This document shows, in pieces, positions 41,028 through 49,594 of a stretch of 64,000 nt of DNA; position 1 is the stretch's first letter; each line of letters starts with the position of its first letter. The stretch spans positions 41,114 to 105,113 of the forward strand of contig DATBFG010000029.1 of NCBI GenBank assembly GCA_036558645.1, written 5' to 3'. The translations under genes were made by a program, and so were the position numbers. The stretch comes from DATBFG01 sp036558645. GTDB lineage: Bacteria; Acidobacteriota; Terriglobia; Terriglobales; Acidobacteriaceae. Below the pieces are notes generated by a model that was not told the DNA's origin, searched no databases, and saw nothing but the letters and a program-made list of their open reading frames with translations.

Positions 41028-43124
41028 ATGCGGGGAACCAGGAAAACCCTTCTACAGCCCGGCGCATTCTTGGTTCTTATCTTCGCGCTCGTGTTAGGTG
41101 TCCTTGTTGCTTCATCGTTCGCGGAGCACAAAACCTCCTCCGGTGAAGCTCAGAAACCGACAAATGAGGACTGCCTAGCCTGTCACAGCGATCCCACATT
41201 GACGCACGAGGTGAATGGAAAGCAGGTGAGTCTCTCCGTGAATCCGGACGCGTTCAAAAAGTCCATCCACGGCAGCCTGTTTTCATGCGTTGATTGCCAT
41301 ACAGATTTGAAGGTGTCGCCGCATGAGAAGACTCCCGCAAGGGTGTCCTGTTCCACGTGTCATGCGGACGAGCAAGCAGTTTATGACCGAAGCTATCACG
41401 GCAAGGCGGTTCAGAACGGGGATGCAAGAGCCGCGACCTGCATAGCCTGCCATGGTGGGCCACATGAACTTCTTGCCGCTGGAGACGTGCAGTCGCGCGT
41501 AAACCACGCCAACATCGCAGCTACCTGTGGCACATGTCACAGCCAGAAGTTCGTTATGGAAGCGAGCGGGCACAGCGCGCAGCCCTTTTTTTCGTACCAG
41601 GAAAGCGTTCACGGCAAAGCGGTGGCCGCCGGCTCAGAGAAAGCGGCCGTGTGCACTGACTGTCACGGTGCGCATGAGATTTTGGCGGCGGGAGATCCGA
41701 AGTCGTCCATCTTCAAGTTCAATGTCCCGCTCACCTGCGCCAAATGCCACGAAAGTGTGAAGCAGGAGTTCATGGCCAGCATTCATGGAAAGGCCATTGC
41801 CCGTGGAAATTCTCAGGCTCCCGTGTGTACGGACTGCCACGGAATTCACTCTATCAAGTCGCACACGGATCCGGATTCTTCGGTTTCCGGGAAGAATCTA
41901 GCTCAGGTCACTTGCTCACGCTGCCACGAAGGCGTACGGCTGTCACAGGAATTTGGTTTTGAAGGGCATCGGTCGACAACCTACCTCGCCAGCTACCACG
42001 GGCTTGCGTCCAAGCTTGGTTCGCAGGTGGTGGCGAATTGTGCTAGTTGTCATGGGGTACACAACATCCTGCCATCGAGCGATGAGAAGTCTACGATCAA
42101 CCGTGCCAACTTGGTGAAGACCTGTGGCCAATGTCATCCCGGAGTCACGGACAGGTTTGTTGCGGCCAAGGTCCACGTGGACGCGCCTCTCTCCGCCGAC
42201 ACCGGCAGCATCGCGGTACGTTGGATACGAAAGTTCTATGTGGGCTTGATTGTTGTGGTGATCGGTGGAATGTTGCTGCACAACCTCATCATCTGGCGTC
42301 GAAAGGCCATCGCTCACCGCAAGATGCAGCGCCGAGTCGTCGAGAGGATGAACCGACATCAGCGTATTCAGCACATGCTGCTGTTGACCAGCTTCATCGT
42401 GCTCGTGCTCACGGGGTTCGCGCTCAAGTATCCAGACTCATGGTTCGCATCTCTGCTTTCGATGGGAGAACGCGTCCGCGGGATCGTGCATCGCATTGCT
42501 GCGGTTATCCTCGTCGGCGTGGGAGGGTACCACGTCTTTTACGTCGCGATGAACCGCCAGGGGCGTCGGCTGATCTTCGATTTCCTGCCGGCGCCTAAAG
42601 ACGTCAACGACCTGTGGCAAAGCATGCGTTACAACCTAGGCCTGAGCGATCGAAGGCCAGAGTTCACCCGCTTTAATTACGCGGAGAAAGCCGAGTACTG
42701 GGCGCTCGTGTGGGGCCTGATCGTCATGGCGAGTACGGGCATCATGTTATGGGCCAAAGTTACAGTCGGAAACCTACTGCCACGTTGGTGGTTGGACGTC
42801 GCCACAGCAATTCACTTTTATGAAGCCGTGCTGGCCACGCTCGCCATTGTGGTTTGGCACTTCTATCAAGTTTTCTTTGATCCCGACACGTATCCGATGA
42901 ACTGGGCCTGGTGGGATGGCAAGATGTCGTTCGAGCACTATCAGGAGGAGCATGGGCTGGACTCGGAAACATTGATGCAAGCAGCCAAATCTGAGCCTCC
43001 CGGGACCAAACCGGAAGAACCCGAACAAGATGCTGTGTCGATGCCGATGTTGGACACTGCTAAGAGGGCACAAGGAACGGCTTCGCCGGAGGATGAGGCG
43101 GAGCCAGCAATGACACGTGACTAG
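41028..43124 (+). CDS. Eleven-heme cytochrome c fused to a cytochrome b-type membrane domain
   Basis: A 698-residue protein. A signal anchor (about residues 11-31) is followed by eleven CXXCH sites between about 48 and 371. They are interspersed with four copies of a unit of the form HGKA...CxDCHGxH (SYHGKAVQNG, SVHGKAVAAG, SIHGKAIARG, SYHGLASKLG), plus spacer hemes. Five membrane spans follow (about 397-422, 449-467, 486-508, 557-576, 592-617) with histidines in HNLIIW, HRIAAV, GYHVFY, IHFYEA and VVWHFY, fitting di-heme b-type (thiosulfate-reductase/formate-dehydrogenase gamma-like) anchors. The architecture suggests electrons pass between the quinone pool and a periplasmic chain. The ATG at 41028 has GGAGGGAA upstream. 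A tandem Crp/Fnr operator pair precedes it. Confidence 0.9.
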   Translation: MRGTRKTLLQPGAFLVLIFALVLGVLVASSFAEHKTSSGEAQKPTNEDCLACHSDPTLTHEVNGKQVSLSVNPDAFKKSIHGSLFSCVDCHTDLKVSPHEKTPARVSCSTCHADEQAVYDRSYHGKAVQNGDARAATCIACHGGPHELLAAGDVQSRVNHANIAATCGTCHSQKFVMEASGHSAQPFFSYQESVHGKAVAAGSEKAAVCTDCHGAHEILAAGDPKSSIFKFNVPLTCAKCHESVKQEFMASIHGKAIARGNSQAPVCTDCHGIHSIKSHTDPDSSVSGKNLAQVTCSRCHEGVRLSQEFGFEGHRSTTYLASYHGLASKLGSQVVANCASCHGVHNILPSSDEKSTINRANLVKTCGQCHPGVTDRFVAAKVHVDAPLSADTGSIAVRWIRKFYVGLIVVVIGGMLLHNLIIWRRKAIAHRKMQRRVVERMNRHQRIQHMLLLTSFIVLVLTGFALKYPDSWFASLLSMGERVRGIVHRIAAVILVGVGGYHVFYVAMNRQGRRLIFDFLPAPKDVNDLWQSMRYNLGLSDRRPEFTRFNYAEKAEYWALVWGLIVMASTGIMLWAKVTVGNLLPRWWLDVATAIHFYEAVLATLAIVVWHFYQVFFDPDTYPMNWAWWDGKMSFEHYQEEHGLDSETLMQAAKSEPPGTKPEEPEQDAVSMPMLDTAKRAQGTASPEDEAEPAMTRD

Positions 43125-43264
43125 GACAAAAGAAAGACTTGGACGACTGCCAATTCAGTAGGACAATTCACTTTCTTTCCACATTTCACAGTTGCAAGTC
43201 CGAATGGCACAGCGTTTCTTAGCGGCTGGAGTCAAAGGACCGACTACTGTATCTGGAGATGACG

Positions 43265-44803
43265 ATGAGCGCCGAGCACTCAAGATCTGAACAAAAAAAG
43301 GGGGGCTTCTTGAATCGACTGCGGAGGCTTCCGCGGAACCCGATCAGTCTGGCGGGAATTGCCATGACGCTGGTTGCGTTCGGCAATATCGTTTTTTTGT
43401 TTCTGATCGATGCTATCTCCGAAAAGACCAGTCCATATGTCGGCATTCTCGGATTCATGGTGATGCCGGCATTTCTGGTGTCCGGGTTGCTGCTAATCGC
43501 ATTCGGTTACTGGAGGCAGCGGCGCCAGGTGGTGGCGAATGTGGAAGATACCCCTCTTTACCCGCGAATTGATCTGAACGATCCCAAGCAGCGCGCCACA
43601 GCGACTTTCTTCCTCAGCTTTTTGGCTGTGTTCGTCATGATGAGTGCCATCGGAAGCTACAAGGCATATGAGTTTACCGACTCGGTTGAGTTTTGTGGAC
43701 AGTTGTGCCACTCGGTCATGGCACCGGAGTTTACTGCGTACCAGCTCTCGCCGCACGCTCGCGTAGGTTGTGTCGAATGTCATGTGGGCGCCGGGGCCAC
43801 CTGGTATGTGAAATCGAAGCTCTCCGGGGCGCGGCAGGTGTTTGCTACGGCGTTCAAGACCTATCCCCGGCCGATTCCAACGCCGGTTCACAACCTTCGC
43901 CCGGCACAGGAGACTTGCGAGGAATGTCATTGGCCGAAAAAGTTCTACGGCGCGCAGCTGAAAGTCTTTACGCACTACGCAAGCGACGAGAATAACTCCC
44001 TGCGCCGCATTCGCCTTCTGATTAGGACGGGTGGAGGCGACCCCGCAACCGGTGCGCCCGAAGGTATCCACTGGCACATGAATATCGGTAACGAGATCAC
44101 TTATGTCTCAACAGATGACAAGCGCCAGGCGATCCCCTACATCCATGTGAAGGACCTGCAGGGGCGAATTACGGAGTATTACGCCAAAGACTCCAATATG
44201 ACCAAGGAGCTGATTGCAAAAGCAGAAAAGCGGCACATGGATTGCGTCGACTGCCACAATCGTCCAACGCACATCTATGTACCACCCGATCTCGCAGTTG
44301 ATCAGTCGTTTGTGGCCAGGAGATTGGACACATCACTGCCATTTCTCAAACAACAGGCTGTAAGTACCTTGACAGCTAACTACACGACCACCCAAGCCGC
44401 AATGGAAGGAATTGCCAAGGATATCCATGATTTCTACGCAAATAAGTACCCCCAACTGGCGACGATGAAAGCTCTTGAAATCCGCAACGCGATCGATGAG
44501 CTGCAGAACATTTTCCGTAGGACAACATTCCCCGAGATGAAGCTGGATTGGAAAACTCATCCCAACAACATCGGCCACTTCTACTTCAACGGATGCTTCC
44601 GCTGCCATGATGGCCAGCATGTCAGCCCCGAAGGCAAGGTGGTGTCGAAAGAGTGCGATACCTGCCACACAGTTCTAGGTCAGGAGGAAGGCGGGGTATC
44701 GACGGCCCTGGCACAGAAGCTTAGCTTCCAGCATCCCGTAGACCTCGGAGACATGACCCAGATTAACTGCAGCGACTGCCATACCGGCGGAGTTGGACCG
44801 TAA
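43265..44803 (+). CDS. NapC/NirT-like octaheme membrane cytochrome with a CX3CH motif
   Basis: A 512-residue protein. Three membrane spans (about residues 32-48, 60-81, 113-131) precede a periplasmic part of about 380 residues. The first heme site is CGQLCH (144-149): two cysteines separated by three residues and followed by His. Seven normal sites follow: CVECH, CEECH, CVDCH, CFRCH, CDTCH and CSDCH among them. NapC/NirT-type features include GCVECHVGAGATWYVKSKL and YPRPIPTPVHNLRP. I would call it a quinol-oxidising electron-transfer protein. It starts at the ATG that follows GGAG by six bases, 140 bp after the eleven-heme gene, with no operator of its own, so probably co-transcribed. Confidence 0.88.
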   Translation: MSAEHSRSEQKKGGFLNRLRRLPRNPISLAGIAMTLVAFGNIVFLFLIDAISEKTSPYVGILGFMVMPAFLVSGLLLIAFGYWRQRRQVVANVEDTPLYPRIDLNDPKQRATATFFLSFLAVFVMMSAIGSYKAYEFTDSVEFCGQLCHSVMAPEFTAYQLSPHARVGCVECHVGAGATWYVKSKLSGARQVFATAFKTYPRPIPTPVHNLRPAQETCEECHWPKKFYGAQLKVFTHYASDENNSLRRIRLLIRTGGGDPATGAPEGIHWHMNIGNEITYVSTDDKRQAIPYIHVKDLQGRITEYYAKDSNMTKELIAKAEKRHMDCVDCHNRPTHIYVPPDLAVDQSFVARRLDTSLPFLKQQAVSTLTANYTTTQAAMEGIAKDIHDFYANKYPQLATMKALEIRNAIDELQNIFRRTTFPEMKLDWKTHPNNIGHFYFNGCFRCHDGQHVSPEGKVVSKECDTCHTVLGQEEGGVSTALAQKLSFQHPVDLGDMTQINCSDCHTGGVGP

Positions 44804-44830
44804 GTTGCCTGCAGTCATGTACCTACCCAG

Positions 44831-44844
44831 GTGACGCACATCAC
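44831..44844. promoter_or_regulatory. Crp/Fnr-type operator (site 6)
   Basis: GTGACGCACATCAC. First of a tandem pair ahead of the AhbD-like gene; spacing to the next site is 22 bp. Confidence 0.78.
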
Positions 44845-44852
44845 ATTTTCAC

Positions 44853-44866
44853 GTGATTCGAGTCAC
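44853..44866. promoter_or_regulatory. Crp/Fnr-type operator (site 7)
   Basis: GTGATTCGAGTCAC. Its end is 72 bp before the ATG at 44939, exactly as site 5 stands to its gene, which supports a shared promoter design. Confidence 0.78.
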
Positions 44867-44938
44867 GGCTGCCCGTACATAGCTTCTCTATCGTTCTAAT
44901 CAAGGGACAAGGATCCCAGGTGAGGATGAGGAGGCGCA

Positions 44939-46198
44939 ATGGTCTCAGGAAACGGAAACGGGCATCACGCAGGTCATGCCGCTGACGGTTCCGCACGGCT
45001 GGTCTTCTGGGAAGTCACCAAGGGCTGCAACCTCCGTTGCATTCATTGCCGAGCCAGCGCGACGGAGCTGAGTTCGCCGAACGACCTGTCGACTAAAACT
45101 GCTCTCGGCATCATCGACCAGATCGCCGAAGCCGCAAACCCAATTCTGGTATTGAGTGGAGGCGAGCCGCTTTATCGTTCCGACATCTTCCAACTAGCGC
45201 GCTATGGGACGGACAAAGGTTTACGCGTAGCATTGGCGACCAACGGCACGCTGGTCACGAAGGACGTCGCGCGCATGGTCGTCGACAGCGGTGTGAAGCG
45301 CGTTTCCATCAGCCTGGACGGTGCAGATGCCAAAACGCACGATGCCTTCCGGGGAATTCCGGGGGCATTTGAAGCAGCTGTATGCGGCTTGCGAAACCTG
45401 AAGGCGCTGGGCATGTCGGTACAGATCAATATGACCATTGCGCGCCACAACGCTCATCAATTGCCGCAAGTGCTCGAATTGGCACGATCTCTGGGCGCAG
45501 ATGCACTACACACGTTTTTGTTAGTGCCGGTTGGCTGTGGTGTAGATATTGCCGCCGAACAGATGGTTCCACCGGAGGAATACGAGCGGATGCTGAACTG
45601 GTTCTACGATCAGTCGCTGCAGGGGGGCATTGAGTTGAAAGCCACCTGCGCCCCGCACTACTTCCGGGTAGTGCGGCAGCGGCGGGTTGCGGATCGCAAG
45701 GCCGCGCAGACGCTGGCATCGGTCACGCTTGCCGAGAATCCATCGGCCAAAAGCCATATTGGCCCTAACGACATCCTCATGCCCGGAGGAACAGGAATTT
45801 CGATAAAACCTGCCGGCCATCCTGGCGGGCACCCGGGTGGACATCCATCCGACATGAACGCATCGACGAAAGGCTGCCTGGCTGGAACTGGAGTTTGTTT
45901 CATCTCCCACCAAGGAGAAGTATTTCCCTGTGGGTACCTGCCGGTGCTGGCCGGCGACCTGCGCAAGCAGCGCTTTGCCGACATCTGGCGCGACGCAATC
46001 ATCTTTAACGAACTTAGAGACACGAACAACTTGAAAGGGAAGTGCGGATGCTGCGAGTTTCGCAACATCTGCATGGGATGTCGCGCACGCGCGTTTGCTG
46101 CCACAGGGGACTATCTCGACGAGGAGCCCTTCTGTGTGTATCAACCGCGAACCCGGAACGAGAGTCTAAGGCCCGCCACCGAAGTCTCTCATCGCTAG
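44939..46198 (+). CDS. ahbD: Radical SAM heme synthase, AhbD-like
   Basis: By family, AhbD decarboxylates iron-coproporphyrin III to heme b in the siroheme-dependent pathway. The 419-residue protein has the radical-SAM cluster CNLRCIHC (about residues 30-37), the GGEPL-type SAM loop (LSGGEPLYRS), and a C-terminal auxiliary cluster region with CLAGTGVCFISHQGEVFPCG and CGCCEFRNICMGC. That C-terminal cysteine pattern fits AhbD better than NirJ or AhbC. A His-Gly stretch (GHPGGHPGGHPSD, about residues 291-303) is inserted before it, and the N-terminus is also His-rich. GAGGAGG precedes the ATG. It is controlled by a tandem operator pair like the cytochrome gene upstream, consistent with heme supply for multiheme cytochromes. 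Assignment within the family is tentative. Confidence 0.85.
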   Translation: MVSGNGNGHHAGHAADGSARLVFWEVTKGCNLRCIHCRASATELSSPNDLSTKTALGIIDQIAEAANPILVLSGGEPLYRSDIFQLARYGTDKGLRVALATNGTLVTKDVARMVVDSGVKRVSISLDGADAKTHDAFRGIPGAFEAAVCGLRNLKALGMSVQINMTIARHNAHQLPQVLELARSLGADALHTFLLVPVGCGVDIAAEQMVPPEEYERMLNWFYDQSLQGGIELKATCAPHYFRVVRQRRVADRKAAQTLASVTLAENPSAKSHIGPNDILMPGGTGISIKPAGHPGGHPGGHPSDMNASTKGCLAGTGVCFISHQGEVFPCGYLPVLAGDLRKQRFADIWRDAIIFNELRDTNNLKGKCGCCEFRNICMGCRARAFAATGDYLDEEPFCVYQPRTRNESLRPATEVSHR

Positions 46199-46220
46199 AG
46201 AAGTGTGAGTGGAGAGTGGT

Positions 46221-46433
46221 ATGGCACGCATTATTCGCTTTCATATTCCAGCGGGATTCATGTCGCTACCGCACTGTTACTCAGGTGAAAAACGAGGAAA
46301 GCTCTTGTTCTTTCCATTGCGACCGCCAGTATCGACGCCTCGAAAAGAGAGAGCAGCGGTAGCGGTGCGGAAGGAAGGTTGGGTGAAGTCCACTTTGTAC
46401 TCCGCCCTCCACGCAAGCATGGTTAGTCGATAA
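46221..46433 (+). CDS. Small protein of the MAR-[IV]-I family, divergent copy
   Basis: A 70-residue protein beginning MARIIRFHIPAGF and continuing ..EKRGKLLFFP. Its first 32 residues align without gaps to the 39-residue protein encoded convergently at 46572-46691 (MARVIEFYIPDRF, KEQRGRVIAFP). The tail from residue 33 on is basic and unrelated. GAGAG precedes the ATG by a few bases. Function unknown; the divergence of the middle section (MSLPHCYSG against KPRVKWIPK) suggests weaker constraint or decay. Confidence 0.55.
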   Translation: MARIIRFHIPAGFMSLPHCYSGEKRGKLLFFPLRPPVSTPRKERAAVAVRKEGWVKSTLYSALHASMVSR

Positions 46434-46515
46434 GATTGAAGGCTCGGGGAGTTCTATATCCGCTTTGTTTATCGGGTGAGCATGTGCAATCGGCCCACTA
46501 ACCAATGCGATTCAA

Positions 46516-46556
46516 GAAAAAACGCCTGATCCCCAAAACCAGGCGTTTCTTGTTTC
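46516..46556. terminator. Bidirectional terminator between two small convergent genes
   Basis: AAACGCCTG (46520-46528) and CAGGCGTTT (46540-46548) form a perfect 9-bp stem. T-rich tails follow on both strands (TTTCTTGTTT plus, TTTTTTCTTG minus). It lies between the two facing small genes. Confidence 0.85.
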
Positions 46557-46571
46557 TATACGTTTGATGTG

Positions 46572-46691
46572 TCAGGCCGACTTCCTGATCACGCCAGGAA
46601 ATGCGATTACTCTCCCACGCTGCTCTTTCGGGATCCATTTCACCCTGGGCTTGAAACGATCCGGGATGTAGAACTCAATGACCCTCGCCAT
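46572..46691 (-). CDS. Small protein of the MAR-[IV]-I family, 39 residues
   Basis: A 39-residue protein starting MARVIEFYIPDRFKPRVKWI, ending RVIAFPGVIRKSA. A perfect GGAGG lies 6 nt before the ATG, much better than chance, and the convergent gene at 46221 repeats the first 32 residues. The sequence is short, basic and amphipathic with a central RGRVIAF stretch. To my recollection such mini-proteins occur in several copies in acidobacterial genomes, without known function. Too short for most gene callers. Confidence 0.65.
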   Translation of the reverse strand: MARVIEFYIPDRFKPRVKWIPKEQRGRVIAFPGVIRKSA

Positions 46692-46940
46692 AACCATCCT
46701 CCGATCCCGCCACACATGCCAAAGCTTCATCTTTCGTCACCGCCCTGCAAGTGTGATGTTTGCTTAGTTAGATGCGTTGATATCAGAATTGCGGCAGGAG
46801 GTCGATGGCACTTTAGCGCCATGGATCCGCAAAGTTACTGAATAAATTAGGTTATGGCCGAGCAAGATGGATTGTGAAGATTTGTAACGGGACAACCGCA
46901 GTTCAAAAGTGCATCAACGTCACATCAGAAGCGGCGCAAC

Positions 46941-48218
46941 TCAGCAGGCTAATTGATCGCGCGTAAGCTTCAGTCCATTCAGGTTTCCCAACACCGTAAC
47001 CGCGATCGAATCGGTCTGGAAAAATTGTTTGGCAAGTTCTTGCACGTCTTCGCGCGTCACCGCCTCGATCTTCTCGATCAGTTCGTCGAGCCCGTAGAAG
47101 TGATCGAAGTACATTTCCTGACGCGCCAAGTTGGACATACGTGCTGTGGATGACTCGAGCGAGAGCATCAGACTGCCCTTGAGCTGATCTTTCGCGCGGC
47201 GCAACTCTTCGTCGGGGACGGCATCCGCCTTCAACTTGCGGAATTCGGAAACGACGGACTGCACGACCTTGCCCGCAGACTCCCGCGAAGTTCCGGCATA
47301 AATCGAGAGGCAACCCGTATCACGGTAAGGGCTCAAATCGCTATAGATTGCATAGGCGAGTCCCTGGCGCTCGCGAATGTTCTGGAAGAGGCGAGAACTC
47401 ATCCCTCCGCCGAGCAGGGTGTTCAAAATGTAAGACGCGTGCCGGCGTTCATGTGCGATGGGATGTGATGGTACGCCCACGCAGATCTGTACCTGCTCAA
47501 GGGCCTTCTTGTTGCGCATAACAATGCGGGAGACAACTGACGGCGCGGAGCTGTGAAATCCATTCTTCACCGGCAGCATTTGGGCGAAGTGCTTGCCTAC
47601 CAACTGCACGAATTCCTGATGCCTCAGATGTCCCGCGGCACAAATAATCATGTTTCCGGGGGCAAACCGTTGACCATAAAAGGACAGTACTGGATCGCGC
47701 TCGAATTTTCGCACGGTGTCTTTGGTCCCCAGGATGGGCTTGCCCAGCGGATGATCTTTCCAGAAGTTCTGGGTAAAGATCTCGTGGACAAGGTAGTCGG
47801 GATTGTCCTCGTCCATTTTGATCTCTTCGAGAATGACGCCACGCTCGCGAGTGATATCGGCATGATCGAAAACTGGATTCAGAACCAGATCACTGAGAAC
47901 ATCCATGGCGATGGGGAGATGATCATCCAAGACTTTCACGTTGAAACAGACGCACTCTTTGGCGGTGAAGGCGTCCATGTTGCCGCCAATCGAATCGACC
48001 TGACGCGCGATGTCCTCGGCAGAACGGTGCTTGGTTCCTTTGAAAACCATGTGTTCGATGAAATGAGAAATACCATTCCACTCTGCGCTTTCATCTCGCG
48101 AACCAGTCTTGATCCAGATCCCGATAGAAACCGAACGGATATTCTCCATCTCTTCCGTGATGACGGTCAGCCCGTTAGGCAACACTTGGCGATGGATGTT
48201 GCGAACTTCTTCGACCAT
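46941..48218 (-). CDS. M16-family zinc peptidase (processing-protease type)
   Basis: Clamshell metallopeptidase. The 425-residue chain begins LPNGLTVITEEM and carries the inverted zinc motif HFIEH (HxxEH) with the second glutamate further on in the family order. The C-terminal domain includes GGGMSSRLFQNIRERQGLAY, the conserved arginine-tyrosine segment used in substrate binding. Length is typical of the one-half M16B proteins (PqqL/YmxG type). The ATG at 48216-48218 was preferred over a TTG further upstream, because the family N-terminus starts soon after it. No signal peptide, so cytoplasmic. Confidence 0.9.
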   Translation of the reverse strand: MVEEVRNIHRQVLPNGLTVITEEMENIRSVSIGIWIKTGSRDESAEWNGISHFIEHMVFKGTKHRSAEDIARQVDSIGGNMDAFTAKECVCFNVKVLDDHLPIAMDVLSDLVLNPVFDHADITRERGVILEEIKMDEDNPDYLVHEIFTQNFWKDHPLGKPILGTKDTVRKFERDPVLSFYGQRFAPGNMIICAAGHLRHQEFVQLVGKHFAQMLPVKNGFHSSAPSVVSRIVMRNKKALEQVQICVGVPSHPIAHERRHASYILNTLLGGGMSSRLFQNIRERQGLAYAIYSDLSPYRDTGCLSIYAGTSRESAGKVVQSVVSEFRKLKADAVPDEELRRAKDQLKGSLMLSLESSTARMSNLARQEMYFDHFYGLDELIEKIEAVTREDVQELAKQFFQTDSIAVTVLGNLNGLKLTRDQLAC

Positions 48219-48426
48219 GACATTCGTCCCGAGAAGGGTTCCGCAGAAGAGCGAGGCGGCTGCCCTGAAATCATTGTTACACAAGGAACGCGACTGCGCG
48301 ATGAACTTGCAAACTATTGTTACAAAAAGACTTAACGTGAAATCGCCGAAGGTGGCATTGTCGATCGGATAGGGAGGGGAAAATTCCTCTACAATCGACT
48401 TCGGCGGCTACGTCTTGGCTTCTTAG

Positions 48427-49551
48427 ATGCACACCGAGGAAAAACAATTCGTACTTTTAGGGCTTAATCTTCAAGAACTTACGTTGCTTGCAGAGAGAGG
48501 GGGCTTGAAGCCATATCGGGCTCGCCAGTTGTTCGAAGCCTTGTATAGGCAGCGAGTGAGTACCATCGAGGAGATATCTACACTTCCGCATACATGGCAA
48601 AAAAAAATGAACGACGACGGTTGGTCGATCGGTCAGCCGGGGATCCAGAAGAGATTTGTTTCAAGCGACGGAACTGTTCGCTACCTGATTGGGTTCGCCG
48701 ACGGCGAAACCGTCGAGACGGTGTGGATGCCGGAAGGGGATGGCACCGACGTCGATGAGGGCGATCTTGCGAGGGCGGGTACCCGAACTCGCGCCTGGAG
48801 CCGAGCGACCATCTGCATATCAAGCCAGGTTGGGTGCGCTGTCGATTGTCAATTTTGCCTTACGGCACAGCTTGGAGTGAAACGCAACCTGACGGCGGGT
48901 GAGATCGTGGGTCAGGTTCTCTCGGTGCTAAAGGACCAGAGCGTGACCATTCGGAAAGACCGCGTGAATCTGGTGTTTATGGGGATGGGAGAGCCGTTCC
49001 TCAACTATGACAATTTCATGAAGGCGGTGCGGATTCTGGTGGAAGGAGTAGAAATTCCAGCAGCGCGAATGACTGTCTCGACGGCGGGCATCGTTCCGCG
49101 AATTCATGACTTTGCGTTGGAAGAAGTTCGGCCAAGGCTAGCGATTTCGCTGAATGCATCGAATGACGAGCAGCGCAAGCAGCTCATGCCTATCAACAAG
49201 AAATGGGATCTCGAAAAGTTAATTGGTGCAGCGAGGGAATTTCCACTCACGAGGCGCGAGTGGGTGACGTTCGAATACGTACTGTTACGGAATGTGAATG
49301 ATACCGATCAGGACGCCAGGAGAGTGGTGGAATTGCTGAAAGGGATTCGCGCGAAGGTCAATCTGATTGCGCTGAATCCTGGTCCGGGGATCGACTTTCA
49401 GACGCCGCTAGACGCTAGGGTATTGGAATTTCAGCGAATCCTCGTAGCAGCAGGGATTCCGACGTTTATCAGGCGCCCTCGTGGCCGCGATATCTACGCC
49501 GCCTGTGGACAACTGAAGAGAACGGTCGAGTTGGTCACGCTGGCGGTGTGA
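48427..49551 (+). CDS. rlmN: RlmN, dual-specificity rRNA/tRNA adenine C2-methyltransferase
   Basis: Radical-SAM enzyme that methylates A2503 of 23S rRNA and A37 of some tRNAs. The 374-residue chain has SSQVGCAVDCQFCLTAQLG (the CxxxCxxC cluster), GMGEPFLNYDNF as SAM loop, the catalytic cysteine near the C-terminus in AACGQL, and the N-terminal helical domain (LNLQELTLLAERGGLKPYRA). Length is normal. It is divergent from the M16 peptidase gene; the ATG has no strong ribosome site but no better alternative. Confidence 0.96.
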   Translation: MHTEEKQFVLLGLNLQELTLLAERGGLKPYRARQLFEALYRQRVSTIEEISTLPHTWQKKMNDDGWSIGQPGIQKRFVSSDGTVRYLIGFADGETVETVWMPEGDGTDVDEGDLARAGTRTRAWSRATICISSQVGCAVDCQFCLTAQLGVKRNLTAGEIVGQVLSVLKDQSVTIRKDRVNLVFMGMGEPFLNYDNFMKAVRILVEGVEIPAARMTVSTAGIVPRIHDFALEEVRPRLAISLNASNDEQRKQLMPINKKWDLEKLIGAAREFPLTRREWVTFEYVLLRNVNDTDQDARRVVELLKGIRAKVNLIALNPGPGIDFQTPLDARVLEFQRILVAAGIPTFIRRPRGRDIYAACGQLKRTVELVTLAV

Positions 49552-49594
49552 CTGCCTTGAACCGTTCTCAACGCAGGATGCGACTCTTCCCGAG

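Noticed and set aside
45825..45860. Repetitive GGCATCCTGGCGGGCACCC-type sequence, checked as a repeat array
   Set aside because: It encodes the His-Gly-Pro insertion of the radical SAM protein; too short and not spaced like a CRISPR.
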